Shown: one piece after another, positions 15,905 to 23,857 of the stretch
Numbering within the stretch: the first letter of the stretch is position 1
Layout: each line of letters begins with the position of its first letter
NCBI RefSeq assembly: GCF_003231275.1
Contig: NZ_QKVL01000004.1
Coordinates: forward strand, 186,001 to 250,000
Direction: 5' to 3'
Source of the DNA: Pseudomonas huaxiensis
Lineage (GTDB): Bacteria > Pseudomonadota > Gammaproteobacteria > Pseudomonadales > Pseudomonadaceae
Length of the DNA: 64,000 nt
Made by a program: the position numbers and the translations under genes
Notes under the pieces: generated by a model
Told to the model about the DNA's origin: nothing
What the model saw: only the letters and a program-made list of their open reading frames with translations
Databases searched by the model: none

Positions 15905-16263
15905 TCAAGCGTATTGATGAGATGCTCAAACTGTGGGCTCAGGAGTTGCACACGCCAGATGTCAGAAGTGGTGTGGGTGGTGGTAGCATGCTGGCCCTGT
16001 TGATAGAGTGCCAGGGCGAGTTGATCCGGGGGACCCGGGGTAGTCGGGTGTTGTTGGACGAGTCCGCTGACATTGAGATCATTGTGAATAAGCACCTGGC
16101 GCCGGAGCTCTATGTCATTGTCAGGGAGCACTACTGTAACCAGGAGAGCCTTCTGAGTCAGAAGATCGCGCACTGCCGGTGCAGCAGGAAGACCTACTAT
16201 GAGCGCTTGCACCAGGCCCACGAGGCAATCGAGTCCATGCTGATGGGGAAGAGGGCGGCATGA
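15895..16263 (+). CDS. Possible Q-like antiterminator/sigma-region-4-like protein
   Basis: A 122-residue protein whose second half reads IVREHYCNQESLLSQKIAHC then SRKTYYERLHQAHEAIES, a helix-turn-helix of the kind seen in phage antitermination and ArpU-like proteins at the end of early operons. The position, last gene before the lysis and late genes, fits a late-gene activator. ATG at 15895 is crowded by AGGAGG directly upstream; a TTG at 15901 has better spacing and may be the real start. The family assignment is tentative. Confidence 0.5.
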   Translation: MLLIKRIDEMLKLWAQELHTPDVRSGVGGGSMLALLIECQGELIRGTRGSRVLLDESADIEIIVNKHLAPELYVIVREHYCNQESLLSQKIAHCRCSRKTYYERLHQAHEAIESMLMGKRAA

Positions 16264-16345
16264 TGCGCCTTTCTGTGGCCTACCGCCCCGCCATTGTCCA
16301 GCCTCGTCCTGCACGGGCTGAGCACCTCAAACCCGCGCATTATGT

Positions 16346-16524
16346 GGCCTGTCCCACCGTCCCACCTTTCACACATAGGCGCACACGTAGGGCGCGGGCG
16401 TAGCGTTACGCGCGCATTGCGCGCAGCGTGTTTTAATTCTTTCTCTATACACGGGAAAATAAGTAGAAAGGTGGGACAGCAGGACAGGCCCCGTGTTTGA
16501 GGCCCTGCGATGGTCCCACCATCG
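16346..16524. repeat. 25-bp inverted repeat with GTCCCACC iterons (possible replication origin)
   Basis: Within the gene-free interval 16264-16771, two 25-nt arms (16346-16370 and 16466-16490) are inverted copies with 22 matches. The octamer GTCCCACC occurs at 16351, 16359 and 16513 on the plus strand and at 16470-16477 on the minus strand. The arms enclose GC-rich hairpins and an AT-rich stretch (16431-16462). A further perfect hairpin (CGATGG/CCATCG) lies at 16508-16524. It follows the TOPRIM-VapE gene, so an origin is reasonable but unproven. The rest, 16525-16730, shows nothing recognisable. Confidence 0.45.
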
Positions 16525-16730
16525 CCTATCCCTTTGAGGCCTTTGGGACAGCGCGAACGGGGAGGCAATCCGGGTAGGTGTATTCACCCGACATTCGACA
16601 GACATTACCCAGACGTAGCCCACTTATTCGCAGGTGGCATTAAATCCCGCTTGCTGCCAGGAAACTGCACCTGTAAAAAGTACCCATCTTCGAGACGTGC
16701 GGGCGCACAAAGCGACCCGCGACACACCGC

Positions 16731-16757
16731 AAACCCGGCCACCGCGCCGGGTTTTTT
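16731..16757 (+). terminator. Intrinsic terminator before the lysis/late genes
   Basis: A 9-bp stem (AAACCCGGC/GCCGGGTTT), a 6-base loop and a T run ending at 16757. It lies 15 bp before the holin start, so it could end early transcription and be the target of antitermination. Confidence 0.85.
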
Positions 16758-16771
16758 ATTGGGGAATCCGC

Positions 16772-17116
16772 ATGACCAGCGAACAACAAGCGTTAATCGA
16801 AATGCCCATCTGGGTGGTGATCTTGCTGGCCCTGGTCGGCGGGGTGTCCGGCGAGGCATGGCGAGCAGACAAAGCGGGGGTGCATGGTTGGGCCCTGGTG
16901 CGGCGCATCGCATTGCGCTCCGGTGCCTGCATCATCACCGGGATGGCGACGATCATGCTGCTCTACTCGGCGGGGATGACCATCTGGGCAGCTGCGGCGT
17001 TCGGTTGCATTGCTGCGGTGGCAGGTGCCGACGTGGTGATCGCCCTGTACGAACGCTGGGCCGCAAAGCGGATCGGGGTCTGCGAAGTGCCGCCCGGCGG
17101 TAATGCAAATCAGTGA
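16772..17116 (+). CDS. Putative holin, three membrane segments
   Basis: A 114-residue inner-membrane protein with about three hydrophobic segments (MPIWVVILLALVGGVSG; ACIITGMATIMLLYSAGMTI; AAAFGCIAAVAGADVVIAL), resembling LydA-type phage holins. Holins open the inner membrane so endolysin can reach the wall. The start at 16772 follows GGGGAATCCGC; an upstream in-frame extension crosses the terminator and is rejected. Here the holin is separated from the endolysin (38.6 kb) by the structural genes. Confidence 0.7.
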   Translation: MTSEQQALIEMPIWVVILLALVGGVSGEAWRADKAGVHGWALVRRIALRSGACIITGMATIMLLYSAGMTIWAAAAFGCIAAVAGADVVIALYERWAAKRIGVCEVPPGGNANQ

Positions 17117-17132
17117 CCAGAGGAGGGAGACC

Positions 17133-17456
17133 ATGCAAGTACGAGTTCTTGATGAGGCCAAAAATGTCCTTTGGGTCAAAACAGAAACCGGCGGGTTGAC
17201 AAGCTTGTCGCACCGCCGGGATGGAACGCTGGCAAAGATCATTGCTCACTTGGAATCTGCACTGGAGCAGGCTCGGGGAGAGTTGATCTGCCAAGAGACG
17301 GGCGGAGATGTGGCACAGCAGAATTCTGCCGCCCTTGAGGAGATGTTAGATCGTCAGTTCTTTGTTGATGTTGGCCATCACCCATCCCCAAATGTTCGGG
17401 GAGCGGAAGAACGAGTGCCATGCGGGCGGGGCCCGGAAGTAAACCCTGTTGCCTGA
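17133..17456 (+). CDS. Hypothetical protein
   Basis: A 107-residue protein starting at 17133 behind a strong site (AGGAGGGAGACC). Its first 75 residues look like a normal small protein, with a helical segment (LAKIIAHLESALEQARGELI). The last 37 codons overlap the convergent gene at 17346-17630 and may be simple read-through. No family recognised. Confidence 0.5.
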   Translation: MQVRVLDEAKNVLWVKTETGGLTSLSHRRDGTLAKIIAHLESALEQARGELICQETGGDVAQQNSAALEEMLDRQFFVDVGHHPSPNVRGAEERVPCGRGPEVNPVA

Positions 17457-17630
17457 CTTCCAGATCGCCACCACATGCCCCGCAAGATCCGCGCTCCAAG
17501 CTGCTTGCTGGAGCGAGTCCATGATGTCCTGCTGTTGACTGTCGGACTTGCTTCCGAACGACGATTCCAGGGGGAAGACAATCATGTCCTGCCCGCTGTG
17601 GTGCACATGAGCAATTTTGTACTTTGCCAT
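17346..17630 (-). CDS. Conserved hypothetical protein of Pseudomonas phages
   Basis: A 94-residue protein beginning MAKYKIAHVHHSGQDMIVFP, with AAWSADLAGHVVAIWKSGNR in the middle and FRAPPAWHSFFRS near the end. I have seen this pattern in Pseudomonas proteins of unknown function. AAGGA precedes the ATG at 17630. It is the only leftward gene in the late region and so may be expressed independently, as a moron. Confidence 0.65.
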   Translation of the reverse strand: MAKYKIAHVHHSGQDMIVFPLESSFGSKSDSQQQDIMDSLQQAAWSADLAGHVVAIWKSGNRVYFRAPPAWHSFFRSPNIWGWVMANINKELTI

Positions 17631-17971
17631 CTCAATTCCTTTTCGTTTTTGAGGGAGTCCTTCCTCGGCACGCCTTCTGCTGGGAAGGACCTTGGGATGG
17701 TAGCACTTTGCTTGTGCGATAAACGCCTTCGTGACTAGACCGTCAAACAGTGGGGGCGCGAGGTGCCGGCCGGGCCGCGAGCGGCGGGGACCCTAGGAGA
17801 TTTTCTAGGGTACAGGGTCGGAAGCCCGCGCCGTTGGCCCAGCGGGTGGGGGCGGTGCTTAGTGAAATCTGGGTCCTCACCCGGCCCCGCCCCCTACACG
17901 GGTGCGCAGACTCGCGGAATCCCTGCAGCTGAGCAGGTGACAGGGATGTCCGTCTTTACAAGGACTTAGCG
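17631..17971. other. Non-coding interval before terminase; probable cos region
   Basis: This 341-bp interval has no supported gene. It holds two hairpins: GTCCTTCC/GGAAGGAC (17657-17664, 17683-17690) and CCCTAG/CTAGGG around 17791-17810. It also has GC-rich tracts around 17750-17790 and 17880-17900. In lambda-type phages the cohesive-end site lies immediately upstream of the Nu1-like gene, as here. The exact nick site cannot be read; the tract GGGGGCGCGAGGTGCC near 17752 is one candidate. Confidence 0.4.
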
Positions 17972-18493
17972 ATGGGTAAGACCGTCAGCAAACTTGAACT
18001 CTCTGAGATCGTCGGCCGCGATGAGCGCACGCTGAGCCGCTGGCAGAACGACGGGATGCCGGTGATCGAGTTCGGCGTGGGGCGCGGCAACGAAAACCAG
18101 TACGACACCCAGGCGGTGATCGAGTGGCTGATGCGGCAGGCGGCGCTGAACGGCAAGAAGGAAACCACCCGGGATCGGTTGGACAGGATCCGGGGTGACC
18201 GCGAGGAACTGGCCCTGGCCAAAGACCTGGGCGAGGTCGTGATCGAGGCCGAGATGGTCCAGCGCTTCGAAGCGATGATCACCGCAGCCAAGATCGAATT
18301 GCTCAACACCTACCCGGACGAGCTGGCAGCTGCCCTGTCTGCGCGCTACGGCATTGAGGTCGATGACCAGCTGATCCGCGATCCCATCGACACAATACTG
18401 AGGAGGTTGTCCGCGTATGCCGAGGATGACGATCTCGATTGGGATCCTGACCAGTCGAGCGACGAGGAGGGCGCTGAAGAAGACAGCGAGTGA
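17972..18493 (+). CDS. Terminase small subunit, Nu1-like
   Basis: A 173-residue packaging protein that should recognise cos DNA and load the large subunit. The N-terminal winged helix-turn-helix (VSKLELSEIVGRDERTLSRW, then GMPVIEFG) matches Nu1-type proteins. Helices follow, and the C-terminal tail is very acidic (DDDLDWDPDQSSDEEGAEED). The terminase large gene begins within or just after it. Confidence 0.85.
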   Translation: MGKTVSKLELSEIVGRDERTLSRWQNDGMPVIEFGVGRGNENQYDTQAVIEWLMRQAALNGKKETTRDRLDRIRGDREELALAKDLGEVVIEAEMVQRFEAMITAAKIELLNTYPDELAAALSARYGIEVDDQLIRDPIDTILRRLSAYAEDDDLDWDPDQSSDEEGAEEDSE

Positions 18494-20423
18494 GGGGATG
18501 CGCCGGGCCTGCCGCAAGTGGGCGCCACCGCCACGCATGAGCATCATCGAGTGGGCCAGCAAGTTCCGCTGGCTTGCGCCGGAAGAAACCGCCAAGCCTG
18601 GCAAGTACCGCTTCGATATCACCCCTCACCTGGTCTGGCCGGGCGGGCCGCTGGAAGCGCTGGACGACCCGAACGTGATTGAAATCGTCGGGCGCAAGTC
18701 TGCCCAGGTGGCATGGACCTCCGGCGTGCTCGGCAACGCCATCGGCAAATGGATCGACCTGGACCCCTCACCGATCCTGGTTCTGTTCCCGAAGGCGGAA
18801 GCCGCGAAGCAATATGTGGCCGAGAAGCTGGAGCCGATGATCGAGGCCACACCTCGGCTGCGCAAGAAGGTCGACCTGCGTAGCCGGAAGCTCCAGCAGC
18901 GCCAAGACTTCAAGCGGTTCCCTGGTGGATTCCTGAAGATGGTCGGCTCCAACAGCCCGGCCAGTGTGAAGTCCACCCCGGTACCGAGGGTCGGCATCGA
19001 GGAGCCTGATGACTGCAACCTGAACCTGCGGGGGCAGGGGGACAGCATCAAGCTGGCGAAGGAACGTCTCAAGACCTTCCGGCGCTCCAAGATCATCATT
19101 GGTGGCACCCCAACCATCAAAGGCCTTTCAGCAATCGATGCTGAGCTGGAACTGTCGGACAAGCGCGTTGGCCTGGTGCCGTGCCACGGTTGCGGCCTGT
19201 CGCATGCGCTGAGCTTCGAGCATCTGCACTGCGACGAGGACCCGGCCTATTTCCATGAGGTGTACGGCAAGCGCCGCCCGGAGACGGCGTATTACGCATG
19301 CCCTCACTGCGGCGAGATCTGGGATGACCACCAGAAGAACGCGAACCTCAAGCATGGTCGCTGGGAGGCAACAGCCGAGTTCCGGGGGATCGCGGGTTAC
19401 ATCCTGAACGAGCTCTATGCAACCTTCCACGGCTCACGCTTCGAGATCCTGATGGAGAAGAAGCTTCAGGCCATGCATGCCGCCTCGATCGGCAACATCG
19501 GCCCGATGATCGCTTTCACCAACAGCTCGATGGGTGAGAGCTACGAATACAAGAGCAACGCTCCGAAGACCGACGAGCTGGAGAAGCGCGCCGAGCCTTA
19601 TGCCGAGCTGAGCGCGCCCAAGGGTGTGTTGCTTGTCACGGTCGGCGTGGACGTCCAAGGCGACCGGTTGGCGCTGATGATCGTGGGCTGGGGGCGAGGG
19701 GAGGAGTCCTGGCGCCTTTACTGGGGTGAGTTGCCGGGCAACCCAATCGACCCTAACGACCCTGTCTGGACCGAGCTCGACAAGATCATCTCCACTCCCA
19801 TCGCGACAGAGGGGGGCGGGCAGATCGCAGTGTCGGCCGTCAGCATCGACAGTTCGGACGGTAACACCAACGATGCGGTGTACACCTACGTTCGAGACCG
19901 CCAGCGATACAACATCATGGCGATCAAGGGAGCATCCATCGACAGCCTCGATCGGGAGATCTTCACCAAGCCGGCCCAGTCGAGCGACACCACCCAGGAC
20001 AACACGAAGGCGGCCAAGTATGGCCTTCGGGTGTACATCGTCGGGACTCACAAGGCGAAGACACTGATTGACGGCCGTATGCGTCTCACCGGCAGCGGCC
20101 CTGGTCGAATGCACTGGTACAGCGAGATCCGCTCGGACTACTACGAGCAGGTCACCAACGAAGTTCTGGCGCCACACCCGCGCATGCCCAGCAAGATGGT
20201 GTGGCAGAAAAAGGCCGGTCGGCGAAACGAAGCATGGGACTGTGAGGTGTACGCCTTGCATGCAGCGCGGAGCCTCAAAACCCACCTGTTACGCGACAAC
20301 GAGTGGGATCAGCTGGAACAGCAGCAGTTGCAGCCCACGCTATTCACCACTGAGCAGGCGATCGCGCCGGTGCCTCGTCGTGCGGTTTCTCGCGGGCGTG
20401 GGACACGGAGCCGCGTCGGCTAA
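18417..20423 (+). CDS. Terminase large subunit, GpA family
   Basis: Packaging motor and nuclease of the lambda GpA family, about 640-668 residues. An N-terminal ATPase region includes VGRKSAQVAWTSGVLGNAIG and later IIIGGTPTIKG. A zinc-like CHGC...CPHC pair lies near 260-300. The C-terminal nuclease part starts at about 405 (VTVGVDVQGDRLALMIVGWG). Two starts are possible: 18417, overlapping the small subunit by 77 bp, or ATG at 18498 just after it. The basic stretch after 18417 does not decide this. Confidence 0.92.
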   Translation: MPRMTISIGILTSRATRRALKKTASEGMRRACRKWAPPPRMSIIEWASKFRWLAPEETAKPGKYRFDITPHLVWPGGPLEALDDPNVIEIVGRKSAQVAWTSGVLGNAIGKWIDLDPSPILVLFPKAEAAKQYVAEKLEPMIEATPRLRKKVDLRSRKLQQRQDFKRFPGGFLKMVGSNSPASVKSTPVPRVGIEEPDDCNLNLRGQGDSIKLAKERLKTFRRSKIIIGGTPTIKGLSAIDAELELSDKRVGLVPCHGCGLSHALSFEHLHCDEDPAYFHEVYGKRRPETAYYACPHCGEIWDDHQKNANLKHGRWEATAEFRGIAGYILNELYATFHGSRFEILMEKKLQAMHAASIGNIGPMIAFTNSSMGESYEYKSNAPKTDELEKRAEPYAELSAPKGVLLVTVGVDVQGDRLALMIVGWGRGEESWRLYWGELPGNPIDPNDPVWTELDKIISTPIATEGGGQIAVSAVSIDSSDGNTNDAVYTYVRDRQRYNIMAIKGASIDSLDREIFTKPAQSSDTTQDNTKAAKYGLRVYIVGTHKAKTLIDGRMRLTGSGPGRMHWYSEIRSDYYEQVTNEVLAPHPRMPSKMVWQKKAGRRNEAWDCEVYALHAARSLKTHLLRDNEWDQLEQQQLQPTLFTTEQAIAPVPRRAVSRGRGTRSRVG

Positions 20424-20435
20424 CCGAGGTTCACC

Positions 20436-20651
20436 ATGACAGAAGCACAACAACGCCTTGCGGAAGTACGGGCGGCGATCTCGGCCGTCCTGAAGAACGG
20501 CCAACGGCTGCGCCGGGCCGACCGCGAGGTTCAGATGGCCGAGCTGAACAGCCTCCGGTTGCTAGAGAAACAGTACGCAGACCAGGTTGCCCAGGAACAA
20601 GCGGCGCTGCAGCGTCAGGGCCGTAACCGCATCTCCTACCTAGGGCTTTGA
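20436..20651 (+). CDS. Head-tail joining protein, gpW-like
   Basis: A 71-residue helical protein in the lambda gpW position between terminase and portal. It has the family pattern: an N-terminal helix (EAQQRLAEVRAAISAVL) and a basic Arg-rich C-terminal end. It is thought to seal the portal ring after packaging so that connector and tail can attach. Its stop overlaps the portal gene region. Confidence 0.75.
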   Translation: MTEAQQRLAEVRAAISAVLKNGQRLRRADREVQMAELNSLRLLEKQYADQVAQEQAALQRQGRNRISYLGL

Positions 20652-20653
20652 GC

Positions 20654-22261
20654 ATGTGGCCATTTCGAAAGTCTGAGCCCGCTGCAGAGCAGTTGATGCG
20701 GGAGGCGATCCGGGTAGCCCGTGCCTCGGCAGGCGATCAGCAGATCGTTGCCCAAGGCGGTGGCGGGGGCGTGGAGACTCGCTGGCGCGGGGCCTCGCGT
20801 GTACTGCGCAGCATGGCCAGCTGGATCCCCGGCCTGGGTAGCCCACGGCGTGACTTCAATCGCAGTGAGCGGCGGATGCTGCTGGCCCGCTCGCGGGATG
20901 CCATGCGCAACCACCTGGTGGCCCGCGCCGCAATCACTCGGTTGCGGACCAACGTGGTGGGAACTGGCCTGGTCTGCCGAGCGCAAGTCGACCAGGTCGC
21001 ACTGGGACTCACTGACGAGGAAGCGGACGCCTTGAATGGCCAGCTTGATCGGGTGTGGTCTCTGTACGCCGACGATCCCCGCGAGTGTGATGCTGAGGCC
21101 ACGCTCAACCACTACCAACTGCAGGCGCTTGTGTTGGTGTCATCAATGGTTGCGGGCGACATTTTCGTCGCCAGTCCTGACCAGGAGCGCCCCGGCTGCA
21201 TCTTCAGCACCCGGTTGCAGATGATCGAAGGTGACCGGGTCAGTAACCCAAACGATGGGCTTGATCGTGCCAATCTGGTGGACGGCGTGGAGTTCGATGA
21301 CCTCGGGGCGCCGGTCGCTTACCACGTCTGCACGGGTTACATCGGCGAGCATCTGGCCAGCAAGCCGCTGAACTGGGAACGGTTACCGGTCTTTGGTGCC
21401 GAGACTGGGCGTCGGCGTGTGCTGCATGTCATGGCCGACAAGGAACGTCCAGGGCAGAAGCGTGGTGTCCCCTACCTGGCGCCGGTGCTGGAGCCTCTGC
21501 AGAAGCTGGAGCGCTACAGCAGTGCCGAGCTGATGGCTGCGGTGATCTCGGCGATGTTCACCGTGTTCATCAAGAAGGGATCGGACTTCCCGACCGGCAA
21601 CCTGCCGATGTCCGCCTTGAAAGAGGAGCAGCCTGGTGGCGACGACACTGCAGACGGGGTGCTCAGTCTTGGAGAGGGCGCAGTCGTTGACCTTGGGGTC
21701 GGTGAGGAACCGGTGGTGGCCAACCCTGGCCGACCCAACGCCCAGTTCGATCCGTTCTTTACCGCAGTGGTGAAGGAGATCGGTGCCGCACTGGAGCTGC
21801 CGCTGGAAGAACTGCTGTTGCACTACAGCAGCAGTTACAGCGCAGCTCGCGCAGCCATGCTCCAAGCCTGGCGGTTCTACAGTCTGCGCCGCTGGTGGCT
21901 TGCGTGCGATTTCTGCCAGCCCAGCCGGGAACTGGTGATTGACGAAGCCGTTGCAAGAGGCCTGATCAACCTTCCCGGTTACGCCGATCCGGTCAAGCGC
22001 AAGGCCTATATCCAGGCCATTTGGATAGGTCCGGCTCGGGGTGCGATCGATGAGCTGAAGGAGGCCAACGCCGCCGGCAAGCGCATCGAGATCGGGGTCA
22101 GCAACGAAACCCTCGAAACCGCAGCCATGACCGGCGAGCCCTGGCAACAGGTGTTCCGCCAGCGTGTGCGCGAAGTCGAGCAGCGCCGGCAACACAGCCT
22201 GCAGCCGCTGCCCAAAGGTGGACTGGAAAACCCGCCTGAACCCAAACCCGAAGAGGAATAA
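20654..22261 (+). CDS. Portal protein, lambda GpB-like
   Basis: A 535-residue portal subunit forming the DNA entry vertex. Lambda-type blocks are visible: LARSRDAMRNHLVARAAITR, then GVPYLAPVLEPLQKLERYSS and LEELLLHYSSSYSAARAAML. The ATG at 20654 is used instead of a TTG two codons earlier. The C-terminal tail is Pro/Glu-rich. Followed after 2 bases by the capsid protease gene. Confidence 0.93.
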   Translation: MWPFRKSEPAAEQLMREAIRVARASAGDQQIVAQGGGGGVETRWRGASRVLRSMASWIPGLGSPRRDFNRSERRMLLARSRDAMRNHLVARAAITRLRTNVVGTGLVCRAQVDQVALGLTDEEADALNGQLDRVWSLYADDPRECDAEATLNHYQLQALVLVSSMVAGDIFVASPDQERPGCIFSTRLQMIEGDRVSNPNDGLDRANLVDGVEFDDLGAPVAYHVCTGYIGEHLASKPLNWERLPVFGAETGRRRVLHVMADKERPGQKRGVPYLAPVLEPLQKLERYSSAELMAAVISAMFTVFIKKGSDFPTGNLPMSALKEEQPGGDDTADGVLSLGEGAVVDLGVGEEPVVANPGRPNAQFDPFFTAVVKEIGAALELPLEELLLHYSSSYSAARAAMLQAWRFYSLRRWWLACDFCQPSRELVIDEAVARGLINLPGYADPVKRKAYIQAIWIGPARGAIDELKEANAAGKRIEIGVSNETLETAAMTGEPWQQVFRQRVREVEQRRQHSLQPLPKGGLENPPEPKPEEE

Positions 22262-22263
22262 AC

Positions 22264-23484
22264 ATGCCTCGCGCTCTTGAGCTGGCTGCTGCGCAGCCAT
22301 GGCTGATGATGCCCGACGCCCTGGACAACCTGCTGACCATCGCAGATCGCATGGGCGATCCGCTGGCGCTGGCGACCAAGCGCGGCGAGCGGCTGGAGGA
22401 CACCCGTAAGGTCACCCTTCGCAATGGCGTTGCGATTGTGCCGGTCACCGGACCGATTTTCCGTTACGCCAACCTGTTCACCGAGATCAGCGGCGCCACC
22501 AGTACGCAGGTGCTGGCCACTGACATCCAGCGAGCGTTGGATGATCCCAAGGTCCGCTCCATCGTACTCAACATCGACAGTCCCGGTGGTGTTGCTGCGG
22601 GCATCAACGAGCTGGCAGAGATGATCTACGCCGGACGCTCGCGCAAGCGGATCGTGGCTTACGTAGGCGGAATGGCTGCGAGTGCCGCGTACTGGATCGC
22701 CTCGGCGACCAGCGAGATCGTGATCGATGAGGCCAGTCTGGCCGGCAGCATTGGCGTCGTGGTCGAGGCGGTCGTTGAGAACGAGAAGGCCACAGGCCGC
22801 ACCAGGTACCAGATCGTCAGCCGCAATGCGCCAAACAAGCGTCCGGACCTGAGCACCGAAGAAGGCCGGGCGAAGGTTGGCGAAACCATCGACGCAATGA
22901 GTGAAGTCTTCGAAAGCAAGGTTGCCCGCAACCTCGGCGTCGCCGTTGAGAAGGTGCCCGAGATGGGCGATCACGGCGGGCTTCGCGTCGGCGCTGCCGC
23001 AGTCCAGCACGGCCTGGCCCACCGCTTGGGCTCGCTGGAGTCCCTGATAACCGAACTGGCCAAGCCGGCCATCAACTCACCAAGGATACACACCATGACC
23101 ACCGTCAAGACCACGGCAGAACTGCGCACCGCTCTGGCAGCGGGCACTGACCCCAGCACTATCGAGATCGCCCAGGCCGATCAGCCGGACCTCGACGCGG
23201 TTCGTGCTGAGGCTTCGGCTGCGGAGCGCGAGCGCATCAAGGGCATCAATACCCTGGCCAGCAAGGGCTTTGAGAAAGAGATCGAGGCTGCTATCGACGA
23301 TGGCAGCTCTGTCGAGGCCACGGCGCTGGTGCTGTTCAAGGCTGCTCAGGACCGCGGCATCTCGCTGGCATCCATCAAGAGTGACGCTCAGGGCGTGACT
23401 GGTGCCGCCCCATCCGCTGACGGCAAGCAAGGCGAGCGCAAGGCCGCTGTCGGCGCCATCGTAGCCGGCGGCCCACGCCGCTGA
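22264..23484 (+). CDS. Capsid maturation protease (S49/GpC-like) fused to scaffold
   Basis: A 406-residue protein with an SppA-type serine protease domain (about 1-260). Visible are IVLNIDSPGGVAAGINELAE and the nucleophile region VGGMAASAAYWIASA (Ser at about 137). The C-terminal 130 residues are Ala/Glu-rich and helical, like lambda Nu3 scaffold. The protease trims scaffold and portal in the procapsid. As in lambda C/Nu3, an internal start appears to express the scaffold alone. Confidence 0.9.
   Translation: MPRALELAAAQPWLMMPDALDNLLTIADRMGDPLALATKRGERLEDTRKVTLRNGVAIVPVTGPIFRYANLFTEISGATSTQVLATDIQRALDDPKVRSIVLNIDSPGGVAAGINELAEMIYAGRSRKRIVAYVGGMAASAAYWIASATSEIVIDEASLAGSIGVVVEAVVENEKATGRTRYQIVSRNAPNKRPDLSTEEGRAKVGETIDAMSEVFESKVARNLGVAVEKVPEMGDHGGLRVGAAAVQHGLAHRLGSLESLITELAKPAINSPRIHTMTTVKTTAELRTALAAGTDPSTIEIAQADQPDLDAVRAEASAAERERIKGINTLASKGFEKEIEAAIDDGSSVEATALVLFKAAQDRGISLASIKSDAQGVTGAAPSADGKQGERKAAVGAIVAGGPRR
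23095..23484 (+). CDS. Scaffolding protein from internal start (Nu3-like)
   Basis: An in-frame ATG at 23095 within the protease gene is preceded by AAGGA with 9-base spacing. It would give a 129-residue scaffold beginning MTTVKTTAELRTALAAGTDP. Lambda makes Nu3 this way from gene C. The placement exactly at the boundary between protease and helical tail supports real use. Confidence 0.65.
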   Translation: MTTVKTTAELRTALAAGTDPSTIEIAQADQPDLDAVRAEASAAERERIKGINTLASKGFEKEIEAAIDDGSSVEATALVLFKAAQDRGISLASIKSDAQGVTGAAPSADGKQGERKAAVGAIVAGGPRR

Positions 23485-23495
23485 AGGAGACCAAC

Positions 23496-23846
23496 ATGAG
23501 CAACCCGCAACGTCAAACCTATCAGCCGAGCCAACTCTCGGCGGGTGATTTTCCTGTCGTCATGGACACCGGCGTTATCGCTGCCGGGCAGGTCCTGAAG
23601 CGCGGCGCAGTGCTGGGGCAGGTCAGTGCTTCCAACGAGTATCGGCTGTGCAAAGCCGCTGCCGATGATGGCTCTGAGGCCCCTACCGCGATCCTTGACC
23701 AGGACGCAGACACGACCGGTGGCGCACTGACTGTGCCGATTCGCCTGACTGGCCAGGTACTGGCCAACCAACTTCACCTGGGCGAGGGCTTGACCCTCGC
23801 TGTTGCAAAGGCCGCCCTGCGTCCTCTGTCCATTTTCATCCGCTGA
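23496..23846 (+). CDS. Head decoration protein, gpD-like
   Basis: A 116-residue protein in the lambda D position between scaffold and major capsid genes. It has the family's beta-rich pattern (TGVIAAGQVLKRGAVLGQV, then APTAILDQDADTTGG). It should form trimers on the capsid surface and stabilise the full head. Confidence 0.88.
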   Translation: MSNPQRQTYQPSQLSAGDFPVVMDTGVIAAGQVLKRGAVLGQVSASNEYRLCKAAADDGSEAPTAILDQDADTTGGALTVPIRLTGQVLANQLHLGEGLTLAVAKAALRPLSIFIR

Positions 23847-23857
23847 TCGGAGCCTCC

